DNA of 64,000 nucleotides from Sphagnum compactum (lineage: Eukaryota; Bryophyta; Sphagnopsida; Sphagnales): assembly GCA_965153455.1 (NCBI GenBank), contig OZ234503.1, positions 5,982,157 to 6,046,156 of the forward strand. Reading direction: 5' to 3'. The notes beneath the pieces were generated by a model. It did not search any database. It was not told the DNA's origin and saw only the letters and a list, made by a program, of their open reading frames with translations. This document shows positions 34,000 through 46,969 of the stretch, piece after piece. Positions within the stretch are counted from its first letter, which is position 1. Each line of letters opens with the position of its first letter. A program made the position numbers and the translations under genes.

Positions 34000-36030
34000 T
34001 GCAAAAGTTGGAAATTGGAACTATCCCCGGGTTTTGACAATCTTGCAAGTTGCAATTTGCAAAGGTTTGTTGGTTTTTTTTTTATGGGAGTTGGTTAACC
34101 ATAATGGACATTAGAAACCACTTTTAATTTACAATTATCCCTTTTGTGTTCATTTGTTTGCAAACTTTGGGCAATTTTTGGGTTTTTGGTAAATAAAATG
34201 GTGATCCCAAATGGATACCACTTCTTATTCAACCTTCTATTTTCAAGTTCTATTCTGATTTGAAAGTTGAAGGTGGCTTTGTATTGAAGTAATGTATTTG
34301 TTTTTATCGGCATGCCACTTGTGTTGTAATAGGTAGTTTAAAAGGTTCAATCCGCTCACAAGTGATTACTAATTAAATTCCTAGTTTCCATGTTCTAGTA
34401 GAAGGTAGCCTAGATTTCTCCTTGTGAGAATTGGCAATAGCCAAAATTCTTACAATAATTTGACATTTATAGCCAAAAATAGCCACATTTAAACAAATTT
34501 AATTGCCTAATGAAACTCCATTCCCTTTTAACTTGTAGCCAAAAAATCCATTACAAAAAAAAAGAATAACCATTGGGCTTTAACTCATTCCAACCAGTGG
34601 TCAACCTAGCAACACAAAGGCTGAAACAATAACCACATGTCTTTTTTTCCAAAACAAAAAAAAACATTGTTTTGCATGCAAATGGAAATAGCGATAACAT
34701 GTTCTGTAACAAGTTCATTACCTTATGGGTCAAATTCAATTATTGTTATAGGTCAAAACTAAGATAATTCAGGTTAATTACATTGATTTATGACATTTGC
34801 CATTTCCTACAATGGTATGGTTGTGGGGCATCTCAACATAATAATTTGGTTCAAGTTCTATCCTATTTATTGAAATATATTTAGTTCTTGTTCCATGAGT
34901 TGTTCGTGTTATATTGAGTAGCTATATAATTGTAGATTGTTCCCCCATGTTTAATTGTGATTAGCTTGGTCATCTTATGTGTAATATTTTCACCTTCCTT
35001 ATTATTTGTTATTGTGTAAATGTGTGAAGGCTTTGTCTTGTCAACCATGGAATTAGGGTTGAAAGGTCGTGTTATTGTAACCACAAACCTTGACTTGATG
35101 TTTTATTTGGTTGACAATTAGTCTAATGTTTTGTCCACACATCCAACTAAACTAATTTTGTTTGGTTCTCTATGATTTTTTATCAACATAACCACATCCT
35201 TTTGTTTTTTAAACGATGTTTTGAAAGGTTTGTTTTAAAGTAACATATGAATCATGACCATCAAAATTAATAAATGTCTATTGGTGAGAAAAAATCCACT
35301 TGGAACATACCTCTTGAAGAAATATATAATACTTTTGAATAGGAAATTTGTCATTCAAACCTAGTTTTGCGTTTCCATACATGTTCATAACTTGTAAAGT
35401 TTGATGTGGTCATTTCATAGTCTTTCACCTTTGAAAATGCAAAACCTTAGTATAATGCATTCCATTGCATTTACCACACAAAATTTAATTAAAATAACAC
35501 ACCCCTAGGTATGTCAAGTGGTATTCAAGGTAAATATTATAATTGATTCTTGGTTTTTGTAGTGGGATGCAAACATAGGTTGCATTTCCTAACTCAAACA
35601 AAGAAAGAGGGCATCTAGGAGTTCCAAGATCGGAATATGAAAAATTCAAAAAATATGCAAGGTGAAATCAATTTGCACAAACCAAAAAAGGGTAGTTAAT
35701 GCAAATTAAAGTCAAAATGATGCACAAACAAAACAAAATTTGGGGAGATTCTTAAAACATTTCTTTACATAATAATATAATGCAACATATTGTTTGGTCA
35801 TAATATTTTTTTAATGATTTTGTCAACTTAAATGCAAATATTTTGGAAATATTCTAGGATAAGCACTCATTGAAGGGGGTGGGTATGGCTCATGTTAACA
35901 CATGGAAACACTCATAGAGGTTATTTGGCCCCCTTATAAAATGTTTTAGTGGTCATGATTCAAATTACCAATTTGACTTTTGACCATTCTTTTGGCCATA
36001 AGGGTGCAAACAAGATACAATAAACCAATA
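34000..36030. other. No gene recognised
   Basis: AT-rich sequence with chance frames below about 75 codons. No repeat or motif was resolved, although the sequence directly after 33975 may still belong to the hAT element's 3' end. Confidence 0.5.
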
Positions 36031-36039
36031 GTGTTACTT

Positions 36040-36760
36040 TAGAAAAAAGACTACATGTATTTCTGTTCAAAAATAATTTTTTCATACAAAAGAATTTTTG
36101 AACAATTTTTTTAGCAAATTGTTATAATAAATGCCTATAATGTCCAAGTACATGATTTTTTTAAAATTATTTTTTAATAAATATGAAAATTTGAAAGTGT
36201 GATGATTATTTGTAAATTTAGTGTTTCGTTTTTAAAAATGATAACAATTTCAAATCATAACCAACAATTGATTTTTTTAATTGTATGTTTTCTTGTATAA
36301 TAAACTACAACTTTTTTTAACACATCATGTACATTATACCCCATTTATATGTGGCAAAAGACTTTTGAAGTTCTAAAATTTTGGATCAATTTTGGAAAGT
36401 TTTTCAAGTTTTAAACTTTTATAATTCCACATATATCAGGGTATGAATGTTTTTTGAATGTGGCTAATAGGTCCTTATCTTCTTAATTTTTTCCCATCAA
36501 CTTTTTATTATTATATGAGTCTTTTTTATAGTCCTTTGCAAAATTGATTCCTTCTTATGCAATAGGTGTTCATTTTCAAAGGTTTTTAATTGAAACTTAA
36601 ATTAAAAATTATCAAATGGAGTTTTGGTTTGAATTTCTTGACATTCATATGAATGAAAAAGAAAAAACTTTGCCATGATTGCCATGGTTTTAGATGGTAA
36701 AACATAAATATTTTTTCAATTTTGATTATTTGTTTCTATCATCTGACGCCCTTTTTGGTT
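36040..36760 (+). repeat. Dispersed repeat B, copy 1 (partner at about 46970-47700)
   Basis: About 720 bases align in order with 46970-47700. Landmarks are GACTACATGT or GACTACACGT, a GAAAGTGT...TTC block, a CATTATACCCCATTTATATG-like stretch, TGTGGCAAAAGACTTTTGAA or its TGTGGTAAAGGACTTTTAAA variant, GTTCTAAAATTT, ATAGTCCTTTGCAAAA or ATAGTCCTTTACAAAA, GCAATAGGTGTTCATTTTCA or CACAATAGGTGTACATTTTC, and GCCATGATTGCCATGGTTTT or its variant. The copies differ at perhaps a quarter to a third of positions. They are 10.9 kb apart in direct orientation. They may be two ancient insertions of one family or, less likely, a very old LTR pair. Confidence 0.75.
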
Positions 36761-39700
36761 TGTTGGATTATGACTACACCATAACATGTGTTTTAGATAT
36801 TCAAATGTGAGATGTGAACTCACTTTAGATATATATATTTTTTAACCTTTTCAAAAAAATTAAGAAGGCCCAATTTGGACAATATTTGGTGCCAAAGACT
36901 CATGACATTACCTGATTTCAACTCCCAAGGTGGGAATCCAGTGTTGAGATTCATTCTTCCACATTTGTCATGGGAATGTATTTGAATATATGACATTTTC
37001 CCAACCCATTCCTTTTGTCATGCCTTAACTTTTGTCACAAGCCCAAGGTTAGGGTTATGACAACCATTCATTACGCCAAAACACAATTTTCATGACTACA
37101 TACATAGAACTACACAAACAAATAAGCCCCATTTGCCATTTTGACATAAGTGACTACAAAAATGGCATAAACATGTTCGATTCAACTATAATCATATTTT
37201 TGTGATTATGAAAGTCACATTTTGGCACAGTGATTTTCAAAACTTGAGAAGGTTTTATAGGCTTGGCCTATTTGAACCTCCCTTAGCCAAAACCTTTATT
37301 ATTGATTACATATTTTTGAAATGTTATCTTCATTATAAGTGTTTTGAGTGTACAATGCTGCAACTTGTAAAAATAATTACATGAATTGGTAATCAAACCT
37401 TGTGCTTTATAAACTTCAAGTCCTTTTTTTATCAAATGTTCAATTTAGGATTTATGCACTTGAACCAATAACACAAATTGTCCCATAGTTTACCATGACA
37501 AAATGGTGAAGGCCTTATTTGTGTGAGCAATGTGATTTTAATTTTATTTTCAATTATTTCTAAGGTTTTTTATCAATCACATTGGACTACATAGTTAAGG
37601 TCCATGTAACTATTGTTGCATCCACTTCTATTAACACACCTATAGACCCCACCTTCTATAACCTTGTCTTGCAAATCAAATTGCTAGAAAAGGAGTTCAT
37701 TGGTATGTTTGCTTGAATTTAATGAATATGTCATTTTTTCAACAACATCCATAGCTTCCTCCAATGCTTCAATTATCCACTTTCCTTTTTTTGTTGTTGC
37801 AATCTTATTAACCCATGGTGGTCTGTTTCTTGCATGTGATGGAAATTGACTTGGGACATATTTTCCTTGTCCAATGTTAGTAAGTCCAACATGCCATTTT
37901 TTTATTTGCAAGGCACATTAGGTTCATGACAAGTTCACTCTTGCTAGCCTTATTCTCCAACAAATGTAAGGTGTGCATTTTGGCCCTACTAAAAGTATGC
38001 CCTTCTTTTTTTTGAACATAGCCCAAAAGTAGAGAAAGTGGGTTAGGACAGGATATGTTAATAATGCATGTGATTATAAGGTTCAATAAAGGAGATGAAA
38101 GTAAAAATGTCTAAAAAATCTTGCAACATTGAAATAATGTTTGTGGTTGTGCAAATTGTGGGTGTGAATTTCATTATGCATGGTTGATATGAAATAATTG
38201 AAATATGTCTTTTCTTAAATGTAATGTTTTGAAATGTGGGACTAAAATCATTAAATCTAGAGCAGTAATAAAGAAATTTCTTGAACCTCTCATTACAAAT
38301 CCCTTGATTTCAATCCCTATTTCATTAGATGGATTTGGCACTTTCAAATCATCTTTCTACAATTCTACATCAAAATTCTAGTTGCAACTTTTCTGGATGC
38401 TCAACTTTCAAATCTAGTTTATAATGTTTTGCATCTCCTTTAGTTGTGACTTTCCTTTAATAAATGTTCATTTTATAGATTTTTCATAACCCTTGTATTT
38501 TTTTCTCAACACAATTGCATTAGGAACTAGGATTTATGAAAAAGATTGGAGCTCATTTATGACACTAGTTCATTGGGGTGTCACTATGTGTTATATTTTT
38601 CCACTACATACATCAAAGAAGACGTTGGTTGATGGGTATTATGTGAGTGAGCTTTAAATTTCCCTCTCTATTATTAGTTAAAAATTTAATATACACATAA
38701 ACTAATTTATATCTTATGTTTGCATTGAATTTTGACACCATATATTTGTTTGAATCTTTAGTTTTAGTTGAACGTGTGAAGAGTCATGAAGGACAAAAGT
38801 TTTACTTTGAATTGATGAAATTTACATTGGTAAACCATGAAGTCTATGATCCATACCAAGAGGGGAATTAAGATATAGCCTAAATTGTTTGAGGTGTTTT
38901 GCAAATTGTAATACTATAACTTCAAATTATTTAGTGTAAAATCAAAGTAATATGCACAAGATCTACCACAATCATTTAGTGGTAGAAGTTTCATAGTTCA
39001 CATTAACAAGCCCTTTGAAAGCACTTACACAATAAGAATGCATTTATTAGGATGATCAACATGTGGACATGCAAGGAAGTGTAAATGGAAAAATAAATGT
39101 TTCAAAGTTATGCATAATGAAAAACAACACTTTTAAAATTCTTATGTGTATATACCATAATAACGTTATAGTCCCATTAAACAACAAAGCTATAATTTGC
39201 AACTCCATCCACCTGCACAATGCACAAAAAATAATACTTGAATTCTTGGCAGGTCTCAAATTATTGTGCAAGCAAAAGCTAGAAAATGACAATGAAAGAA
39301 GATATTCCTACCAATATATGGTGTTATTTTGCACCAAGTTGTATTACTCAACTTGTCAAAATTTATTAAAATCCAATAGAATTAAATATCAAAATAGAAA
39401 GAGTGGCAACAAACAATATGTTTAAATACAAATCAATAGGACTCTTGGATTATATATCAACACAAAAAGGTATTAGCCTATGACAACAAAGTAATACTTG
39501 TAGTTGAATGAATTCTAATTTTGTCAAGTAATCTCATTGTAAGAAAGGACATGGCTCACCTTGTATTTCCAAGATATATGGCATGCAATAATCTAGCATT
39601 CATAATGAGACCAGTGCCATACCATATCACTTGAAGTTAGTCTCCTTCATTAAGCATTTTAAAGTGAAACCATTGTGAATTATTGTGGTTTGAATCATTG

Positions 39701-41180
39701 ATAACAACATTTCCTTTTCTAAACAACTTTTAAAGTTCACATACATAAGCTGATTCACATATATGGATATGGAATGTAAAAGATTGCACCACTTCCAACA
39801 ATGTGTTCAATAGATAAAATCCATGTGCATCAAAATGGTTGAGAAATATGGATCACAACATTTGTTTATTAATTGAACATACTAACAAGTAATATTTGAA
39901 ATCATTTTACATGATGTAAAGCTTATGCTAATATCCATCGATGGATGAAAAATCTATTTTCCCATACATGGAGATGAAACAAGAAATCCTTCAAGATGTG
40001 CATACTTAACTCCTTGTAAACATTGGTCAAAATCAAAATTTCCTTCTTGTGCAATAGAAGGAAAATATTGTATATATAGCTTGCCCAAATTAATGTAATT
40101 TTTGTGGGTTAGGACATTTCAAGTTCTTTACAAAAATGTCACCAATTAATGCTAAATATGCTTTGGGATGCTCACCATTTTGGCTTCATCACAAAATTGG
40201 GAAAAACAAATTGCTAGCGTGATTATGAACATTAAAAAAAACCAAAACATGGGGTTCTTTGATTTTTAAAATTAGAAAAAAAAACATTGATGTAATAAAC
40301 AAAATCAAAGAATAACACAACACTAATTTGTACCACACCTAACATCAATAGTTCAAATGATAAAGATTCATATTAAGCTTGAAAGGGGTTATGGATTCAA
40401 TTCATCACTAATTAATAAGCCATGCGAAATATTACATGTTGTAGACTCCAACATCAAAGACCGTCAAATGACATGTCATCAATATCCCATGCAACTATCA
40501 TAGTACCTTTTTAGGTTTTGTAATGTTGAAATTTAAGAAAATTACTGCGAGGTGAAAGACAAAATACAAAAATTGGTGGAAACCTTGAAACTTCTTGCTT
40601 TAGGCCAATCCACCATTCTAGAGCAAGTATCCAATAAATGACAACAATTTTCTATCCTATAATTTTGTGAAATTTGATCTCTCCCCATTTTTGCAAAAAG
40701 AAGTATAGAATATGTTGTAAAAGGTTTCATTAAGCGGGAGGTTTAGAGTCTAGAGAACTTGCCAAAGAAACTGCCCATATTTATTGCTCAAATTTATTTT
40801 TTAATATTTTATTGCCAAAATGGATTTCGAAAAATAAAATAATTATGAACCTAAAAAGGTATACAATATTTTGGAGTGAAACCTTAGCGAAGGTTCGTGA
40901 ACTACATTACCCCTATTATGGCCATTAGGAGAAAAGGGATTTTTTTTTGGTTGAAGAAGAACTCTGAATGAGGATTATAATGCTCAAACTTAAAACACTT
41001 TATTGGAATGAACAAAACCACAAAATAAAACACAATACACAAAAAAGAAAATCCATATAGAAGACAAAAAAAGGGACATGTGCTTGAATAATGTGACCAA
41101 TAGCAAGCAAGAAATCAATTTGAAAAAAGGTGGGAGTTAAGCTTCATGAAATGAAAATTTAAAAAGAATGGTGTTGGGTA
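36761..41180. other. No gene recognised; contains one SINE-like head
   Basis: AT-rich sequence. The 120-codon plus frame at 39063-39425 overlaps a 78-codon minus frame and shows no domain; I regard both as chance. The only feature resolved is the A/B box pair at 40349-40403. Confidence 0.5.
40349..40403 (+). mobile_element. tRNA-derived SINE-like head
   Basis: TAGTTCAAATGATAAAG (40349-40365) resembles the A-box region of a tRNA (TAGCTCAGTTGGTAGAG type). GGATTCAATTC (40393-40403) resembles the B box. The gap of about 27 bases is as in tRNA genes. The body downstream was not matched to a known SINE. Confidence 0.45.
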
Positions 41181-41452
41181 TGTGTAATAGTTGCAAGTTA
41201 GATTGAAATCAACCCAAGTAGCACAAGCCCATCCATATTGGGAAGAGGAATTAGCACTTGCTACTGATTCTGGAGCAATGCCCATTCACTGCCCATTCAG
41301 CCATCCATCATCAGCTGGCCTTCTCATGGCGTTCCATTTGAATGTCAGAAGAATCTGCCAGGTGCAGCCTCATCATGCTCTGCCCTAGTGGGCTTAACCA
41401 ATGAGAGCTTTCTTGGCAAACTCTGTCGTTCATGGCCCATTCTCTAGTGTAG

Positions 41453-41573
41453 GGTAACTCCCTCGGAGTGGGGAGTTGCTGAAATAAGCACCCAGGAGGC
41501 AAGAGTTGAGGTTCACTATTTCTCACCTCGATCATCATTTCTTTCAGGGACCCTTCACCCCGAGGGAGTTACC
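41453..41573. repeat. Inverted repeat, 14-bp perfect arms
   Basis: GGTAACTCCCTCGG (41453-41466) is exactly complementary to CCGAGGGAGTTACC (41560-41573), with 93 bases between. The match weakens just outside and inside. It could be the stem of a small foldback element. Confidence 0.8.
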
Positions 41574-42242
41574 TGGTGTAAAGCCTAGATACCAACCCAT
41601 GACAGATCAGGTTGCTGCGTTGGGGGATGCCAAAGTAGGACAGAATCGTTAGGTTTGTAGAAGAGGGGTCAGGCAGGTTGAGTGGTGGGTGGGTGGGTGT
41701 TAGTATGGGTACCAAGTGGAGTCCCGCGGTCTTTCCCTAATACCTGCTTGAATAGGTAGACTGAGGAGGGAGAGAGTGAGTACCTTGGAGGTCTAATAGG
41801 AAGCGACCCCAATAATGGACAATGGAACATGTCTTGAGTAAAGTTATCTGTAAAGTCAGGCAATTAGGGGGCGAGACCGGCCAGTTTTGGCATAATAGGG
41901 TATCAAATGTTAGATTTTATAAAATTTCCTTACTTTGCAGATACCACTGAAAGAGGGGACAAGGGTGAAAGCAGAGGGGACAGGGGGGTGAAAGAGAGGG
42001 TGACTTTACAGATAACTTTTGTGCATAAGGAAAGTTTCCAAGTTTCAAGAGAAGTGTCAGAAGTGCACCTGAGGCAACTTCAGCCTCAAGGCGGGCAGGC
42101 AGGCAGGCAGAGAGCATGGTACTGTATACATTCTCTACGATCTTCCATCTATCTACAACAAAGTATGATCATGCCTTTGTAACCACCACACATAAAGCAT
42201 CTGAATTCTCAGAGGCGGGGGGGAGTGGGGACCATAAGTTAG

Positions 42243-42590
42243 TTGGTGGCAGCAACATTATTGGCAAGACATTCGTGGGCGGCGGCTGCAGCAGCAGCAG
42301 CAGCAGCATTATTGGGTGTTCAGGAATTTGAAGAATTTTTTTATCATTGGCAAGTCTTGCAATGGTCTATGGGCTATGGCAAGTTTCTAGGCTTGTTGAA
42401 GCTAAGAAGAGCCTTCCTTCCAAAGCTTGCCAGATCTGAACTTCTTTTTCTTAAGTTTATACAGTTCACAACTGCAAAGCCCGGCCTGAAAAGTGAGAAT
42501 CCAGAGACGGGTGATATTTGCATCAATTTAATGCTTGCTATAGATCTTCTTGAGAACCCAACTGGGTGGTGTTGTGATAGCTGTCAATGA
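42243..42590 (+). CDS. Hypothetical open frame with poly-alanine tract (doubtful)
   Basis: A 115-codon frame that has no ATG at its start (the first codon is TTG). Residues about 11-21 are a run of alanines encoded by GCG-GCG-GCT-(GCA)7. The remainder (for example YGKFLGLLKLRRAF ... SELLFLKFIQF) is mildly hydrophobic and matches no family that I know. It might be part of a real exon because composition is less AT-rich here, but splice sites and a start were not identified. A chance frame around a microsatellite is the simpler reading. Confidence 0.15.
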   Translation: MVAATLLARHSWAAAAAAAAAALLGVQEFEEFFYHWQVLQWSMGYGKFLGLLKLRRAFLPKLARSELLFLKFIQFTTAKPGLKSENPETGDICINLMLAIDLLENPTGWCCDSCQ

Positions 42591-43494
42591 ACTCGTTGGT
42601 ATACTCAGCACCACACAAATCTGCTCAACTACAATGGATAAAAATCAGGTTCAAGTTTTCATGGCAATCAAGAGGTACTTCAGATGACTGCCATGCCATG
42701 CCATGCAGCTCTGTCAATGTGACTCTGAGACCATTATCACACAGAACTACAAACAGGTTTCCGTTATAAGCTGCGCACAAGCAAAAGCAGCAAAATGATT
42801 AGTTTTTATACATGGGTTAAGGTACGGTTTTGCCCTGGTACATAGCATATTTTTTTGTTCCAAAGCTTGTGCTGTTATTGGCCCTGGATCTCCTCTGCTT
42901 TACCCTCATGAAAAGCAAGAAAGCAAATTCTCCTGGCAGTCTGACAAAACCTTCAGGGTGTAATTTAGGTACACAGACTTGCTAGTGCAATGAAATCCTC
43001 CACCCACCCACCCACGCACGCATCCACCCAATGCCTCCAAACTCTTTGCAGAACATGTGTGGAACTTTAGAAGGTCCAGTTTGTGACATAGCCAAAGTGA
43101 GTGAAGATCATCCACATGAAGAGTTAGCCAAATTTGGCTAAAATCTAAATATGAAAGAATTTTATTTTTTCCACATCCTTCTATATTTTTTACATAGAAT
43201 TGAACCATGTATAGAAATATGGCGATTATTGGTCTAATTTTGGCTATTGAAAATCTCATAAGGCACTTTGATTTTATAACTATTTAATATATAGCTTAGG
43301 GTGAGGAATCAGGATAGGGAACTGATTGGGGCTCCACCAGAGACAACCTTGTGTATTATGCTCCCGCCTCCCCCTGCAAGCCCGGGCCCTCAACTGACAT
43401 TATGCCCACGAGATAGTAGTTGACTACTCCAGTGCCACAGGGAATTTTGGGAGTCTAGATGTGGTCATGATGGATTAACTTAGTCCTCATTATT

Positions 43495-43527
<33 letters not shown>
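43495..43527 (+). repeat. (CT)n microsatellite
   Basis: An uninterrupted alternating C/T tract of about 33 bases, followed by GAGAGAATT. Confidence 0.9.
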
Positions 43528-43530
<3 letters not shown>

Positions 43531-43599
43531 AGAATTGTTGGAGGGCATGAGCAAGTGCAACAAATTAAATGTAGCTCAATCTTCAACACGAAAGCGTGC

Positions 43600-44100
43600 A
43601 TGCTCTTCGGTCAGTGGTACCCAACAAGAACTCAAATTTTTCAGTTGTATTTGAGCTATGACAAATGTTTCAAGTATGAATTGTATTATATCTCAAGACT
43701 GGAATGCAGGTCTGAAAATTTAACATACTGGTCAAAAGCTTCTTCTTCTTCTTTGTTGAGAACATTTTGGGTTCAAATTTTGTTTACTAGCTTCCATTTT
43801 CTTTCAGGATGGGTGGTATTTATGAAAGAAATTGTTGGCATGGTATGCAACAAGAAAAGGATCTCTCAAAATTTTCACTTGTTGTATTCCAGCTACAATA
43901 AATGTTTTAAGTATCAATTGTATATCTCAATACTCAAAATCCAGGTTTCAAAATTTGGCATAGTGGTTGAAAGCATCTCCTTTGTTGAGAACTTTTTGAG
44001 TTCGAGTTTCTTTACTAGCTTCCATCTTCTTTCAGGATGGGTGAAATTTATGAAAGAAATGGTTGTTGGCATGCTCTCTACTCTCAAACTTGGGTCAACC
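43600..44100 (+). mobile_element. Tandem duplication of a SINE-like unit (two copies of about 230 bp), inside the longest open frame
   Basis: The 184-codon frame at 43555-44109 contains two similar halves. One runs from QIFQLYLSYDKCFKYELY to SGWVVFMKEIVGM, the other from QNFHLLYSSYNKCFKYQLY to SGWVKFMKEMVVGM. At DNA level each half has a pol III-like pair. Copy 1 has AACATACTGG (43722-43731) with GGTTCAAATTT (43770-43780). Copy 2 has TGGCATAGTGG (43956-43966), an exact fit to TRGCNNAGYNGG, with AGTTCGAGTTT (43999-44009). A/B spacing is 38 and 32 bases. The open frame is most likely fortuitous, since a tRNA-like promoter inside each half points to non-coding SINE DNA. Confidence 0.6.
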
Positions 44101-44224
44101 TTTGTGTGACCGGCCCATGAATGTTCTCCAACCATCAACAATCAAATTACCCAATAACCTTTTTTTTCTTGTTCTTCAACTTCTTAACATACACACCTGA
44201 TTGTTGAACTTTTTTTGGGGGTTA

Positions 44225-44400
44225 GGTGCGCCTTGGGTTATCCACGTACCTATACTCACCCACCTACTTAATTACACACCTAATTTACCAACTTCAAACC
44301 TACCTATCATCTTTCACCAACCTACCTATTGTAACCTACATATCTACCAGTTTATTTCTTATTTACACACCTACCTTCAACTTGCCTAAAAGGCATGACA
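44225..44400. repeat. CCTA-rich cryptic simple repeat
   Basis: ACCTA, CCTACC and CACCTA recur every 8-20 bases (for example near 44247, 44263, 44276, 44299 and 44325). It has the same vocabulary as 183-480 and 16985-17270. Confidence 0.55.
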
Positions 44401-46960
44401 TTTTTAATAATAGGAATCATAGATTGTAACTTGTTTGTAACTTGGATTTGTAATTGCAATACAAGTTGAATAGGATATCTTACTTGGTCTAATTAAATAT
44501 GTGTAGTTTGGCAAAAACATACTAAAAGTTGAAAAAACAACTTAATTATCATCACATTACTAGATTCTATTAAACGAAATTGATAATAGTTGATTCTTCA
44601 TCTTGCTCTCCTCCAATTTGTATCTCATGCACAACACAATCACATTTACAACTTCAAAGTTGGTTGACATTATAATATAATTACAAATATGATTAGAGGC
44701 ACTTGCAATTGGGGTGCTATCGAAGACTGCACCAATTCTCAATTGTAGAAGTAATCAAATTGGCTAGTAGTCACAAAACATTGGTCAAAATGGACAAGAT
44801 TTCTAGTGTTGTAACTAGGTTGCTTATCACATGGGTAGATCATGTTTGGCATCTATCATTTCCTAACACTTTGCTTGCACTCCTCATGTTATACTTTCAT
44901 TTTTCACATTTTTCTATGGCTCCTTGTGTTTTGTTTTTTGTGTTGTACTCCCTCTGTTCATGCTTTTGTTGTTTTCTTCACACTTTATTCTTGCACTTTG
45001 TGCCTACTCTTGTTAATCATGTTTTATTCCAACTCCTCACACTTTCTTCTTCATCATTAGGTAATTATTCTATGATAATTTGGGCTTTGTTCTTACTTCT
45101 CATGATTTACTCCTTTTGTTGGTACTTTGCCCTTTTTTGACACTATACAAATTGAGGGAGTTTTTCAAACAAGTGCATGTCAAGCTTTAACCTTTGATTT
45201 TTTAGTAAGTATTTTTTTCCTTTTTTAAGACTTTGCTTGCTTGTTTTTGTGTTTGTTAATGTTTTTATGGTCCTAAATTTAATTTTTTTGTTTGTGTATG
45301 TGTATGTACAAAATTGTGAGAATTATGAACAAACTTTTGGTGTCTTCATAAGGCGTTCATGTCATTATAGGAATGTCTTGTAAGGTGAAAGCACATTAAG
45401 GCCCCCCCAAAATTGTAGTCACACATATAATATTTTTGCAATTAAAATTTTTGGTAATGTATGGACATCACATTTTGGATTTTTTTGGTTTGTTTTAAGT
45501 ATATTTCATTAGTTTTAGACTTCATCTAATCAATTATTTTAAAAATTCAACAAACATTGAAAAATTTGAACGTATGGAAGATATTCATAACAAAATAATA
45601 CCCATCACAGAGTTTGAAAATTTGGATATATACTTCAAAATTAGGGTTGTGGATCAAATTTTTGGGTGAAATTTTTTATGGTGTATGATATTGATATACA
45701 TCAATTAAATCTAGGAAAATTTAGAAATTAAAAAATATTGGATGAAATTTCATTCAAGAAATGTGTTTTTTTGCATTTGTTTAGTAATGAATGCATAATA
45801 ATATCTTTTTTTAGGAAAATAACCACTACCATATCAAAGAGGAGGAGGCTTTGTAGTGGGCATTACATTATTTTTTCAAATTTTTTTTATTTGGTAATGT
45901 TTCAAGAATCATAAACATGAAGCCCTATGGTTGTTGAAAAACTATAGTTATATATTATGTGTACATTGATTTTATTCAATCCTCCTCATCTAATCGTTGG
46001 ATCAAAATGAACTTTGAGTTCAAAAACGTTGTTGTGCAAATTCTAAAGTTTTTTACTTGTGTTTAAGATAACCAAAGGATGTCATCAAGATTTTAGTTTG
46101 TCTACTATAATACTTATTATACATCACCTTTTTTGAAGCGGCTCACCCTTAGTGTTTTTTCACCTTGTCGACCTATTTTATACATGATTGGCTTGGGAAG
46201 CATGTATTGAACTTTTGAATATGCATCTGAGTTTATAATCCCTTATCACTTGGATACAAAACAAAAAGAAATTGAAAACATAAAACCACAAGGGTTTTGT
46301 GAAGGCCACACTTTCAATAAGGTGCCATGGACCATTGTTGCAATGCCACAAAAAAATATTCAACAAAATTGTATTATGACATTCCATCCTTCTTACATGT
46401 AACAAACCAAAAAAACAAAAAGATAAATCTTGGTTGACACAACTTCTTTAGGGTGAAATGTTCAAATGGTGAAAAGTTCTTCATGATTTGAAATAATGGA
46501 GTGTTATTTTTCATAATAAAATTTCCCAATGTTCCCAACATTTATTATTTGCAAATTTAGAACCTAGTTGTAATTCTCCAATGGAAAATGTATATCCATC
46601 AAATAATAAACATGGCATGATTTCAATAGCTTTCATTACTTTGTTGTCATCACAATATATTGTGTTGAACTATGATAACAAGTTAATGGAAATAAACATT
46701 TAAAGGCTTCAAGTGCAAAGATAAGCCTTAGGAGTGGGGCATTCTCATCTCATAACTAACCCTAATTTTGGGTTTGCCAACACTAAAAATGAGGGCAATA
46801 CTTTTGACAATTCTCCACATAAACAAAGATCAATTTAGGAATTGGGGCTATTTTTTAAAAAATCATTGAACTTTTAAAAGCTGTAACAAATTAAATGTAG
46901 CATTAGGTTCCATCTTACTACAAGACCAAGTGGTGTAGGGTCAAAACCTATAACTAGGAC
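44401..46960. other. No gene recognised; pyrimidine-rich hydrophobic frame at 44703-45140
   Basis: The 145-codon plus frame at 44703-45140 is mostly Leu, Phe, Ser, Cys and Tyr because the plus strand is T/C-rich from 44860 to 45130. Such frames arise readily in pyrimidine tracts and resemble membrane proteins by accident. Nothing else was identified up to 46960. Confidence 0.5.
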
Positions 46961-46969
46961 CCAAAGGGA

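Larger units (their letters stand above)
41180..43260. other. Microsatellite-rich, more GC-rich patch with several short frames
   Basis: Base composition shifts towards GC, and CpG is commoner than in the flanks (CCGCGG at 41724-41729; GGGCGGCGGC at about 42277). It holds (GGGT)n near 41685-41700, (GGCA)n near 42091-42110, (GCA)7 at 42288-42308 and (CCCA)n near 43001-43015. Short frames on both strands (66-117 codons) lack recognisable domains. It could be a decayed gene neighbourhood or an old low-copy insertion. Confidence 0.4.

Noticed and set aside
39063-39425. 120-codon plus frame
   Set aside because: It overlaps a 78-codon minus frame, has AT-driven composition (Asn, Lys, Ile) and shows no domain.
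44703-45140. 145-codon hydrophobic frame resembling a membrane protein
   Set aside because: The strand is T/C-rich through 44860-45130, which produces Leu/Phe/Ser/Cys-rich frames by chance. No homologous domain, start context or neighbouring exon supports it.
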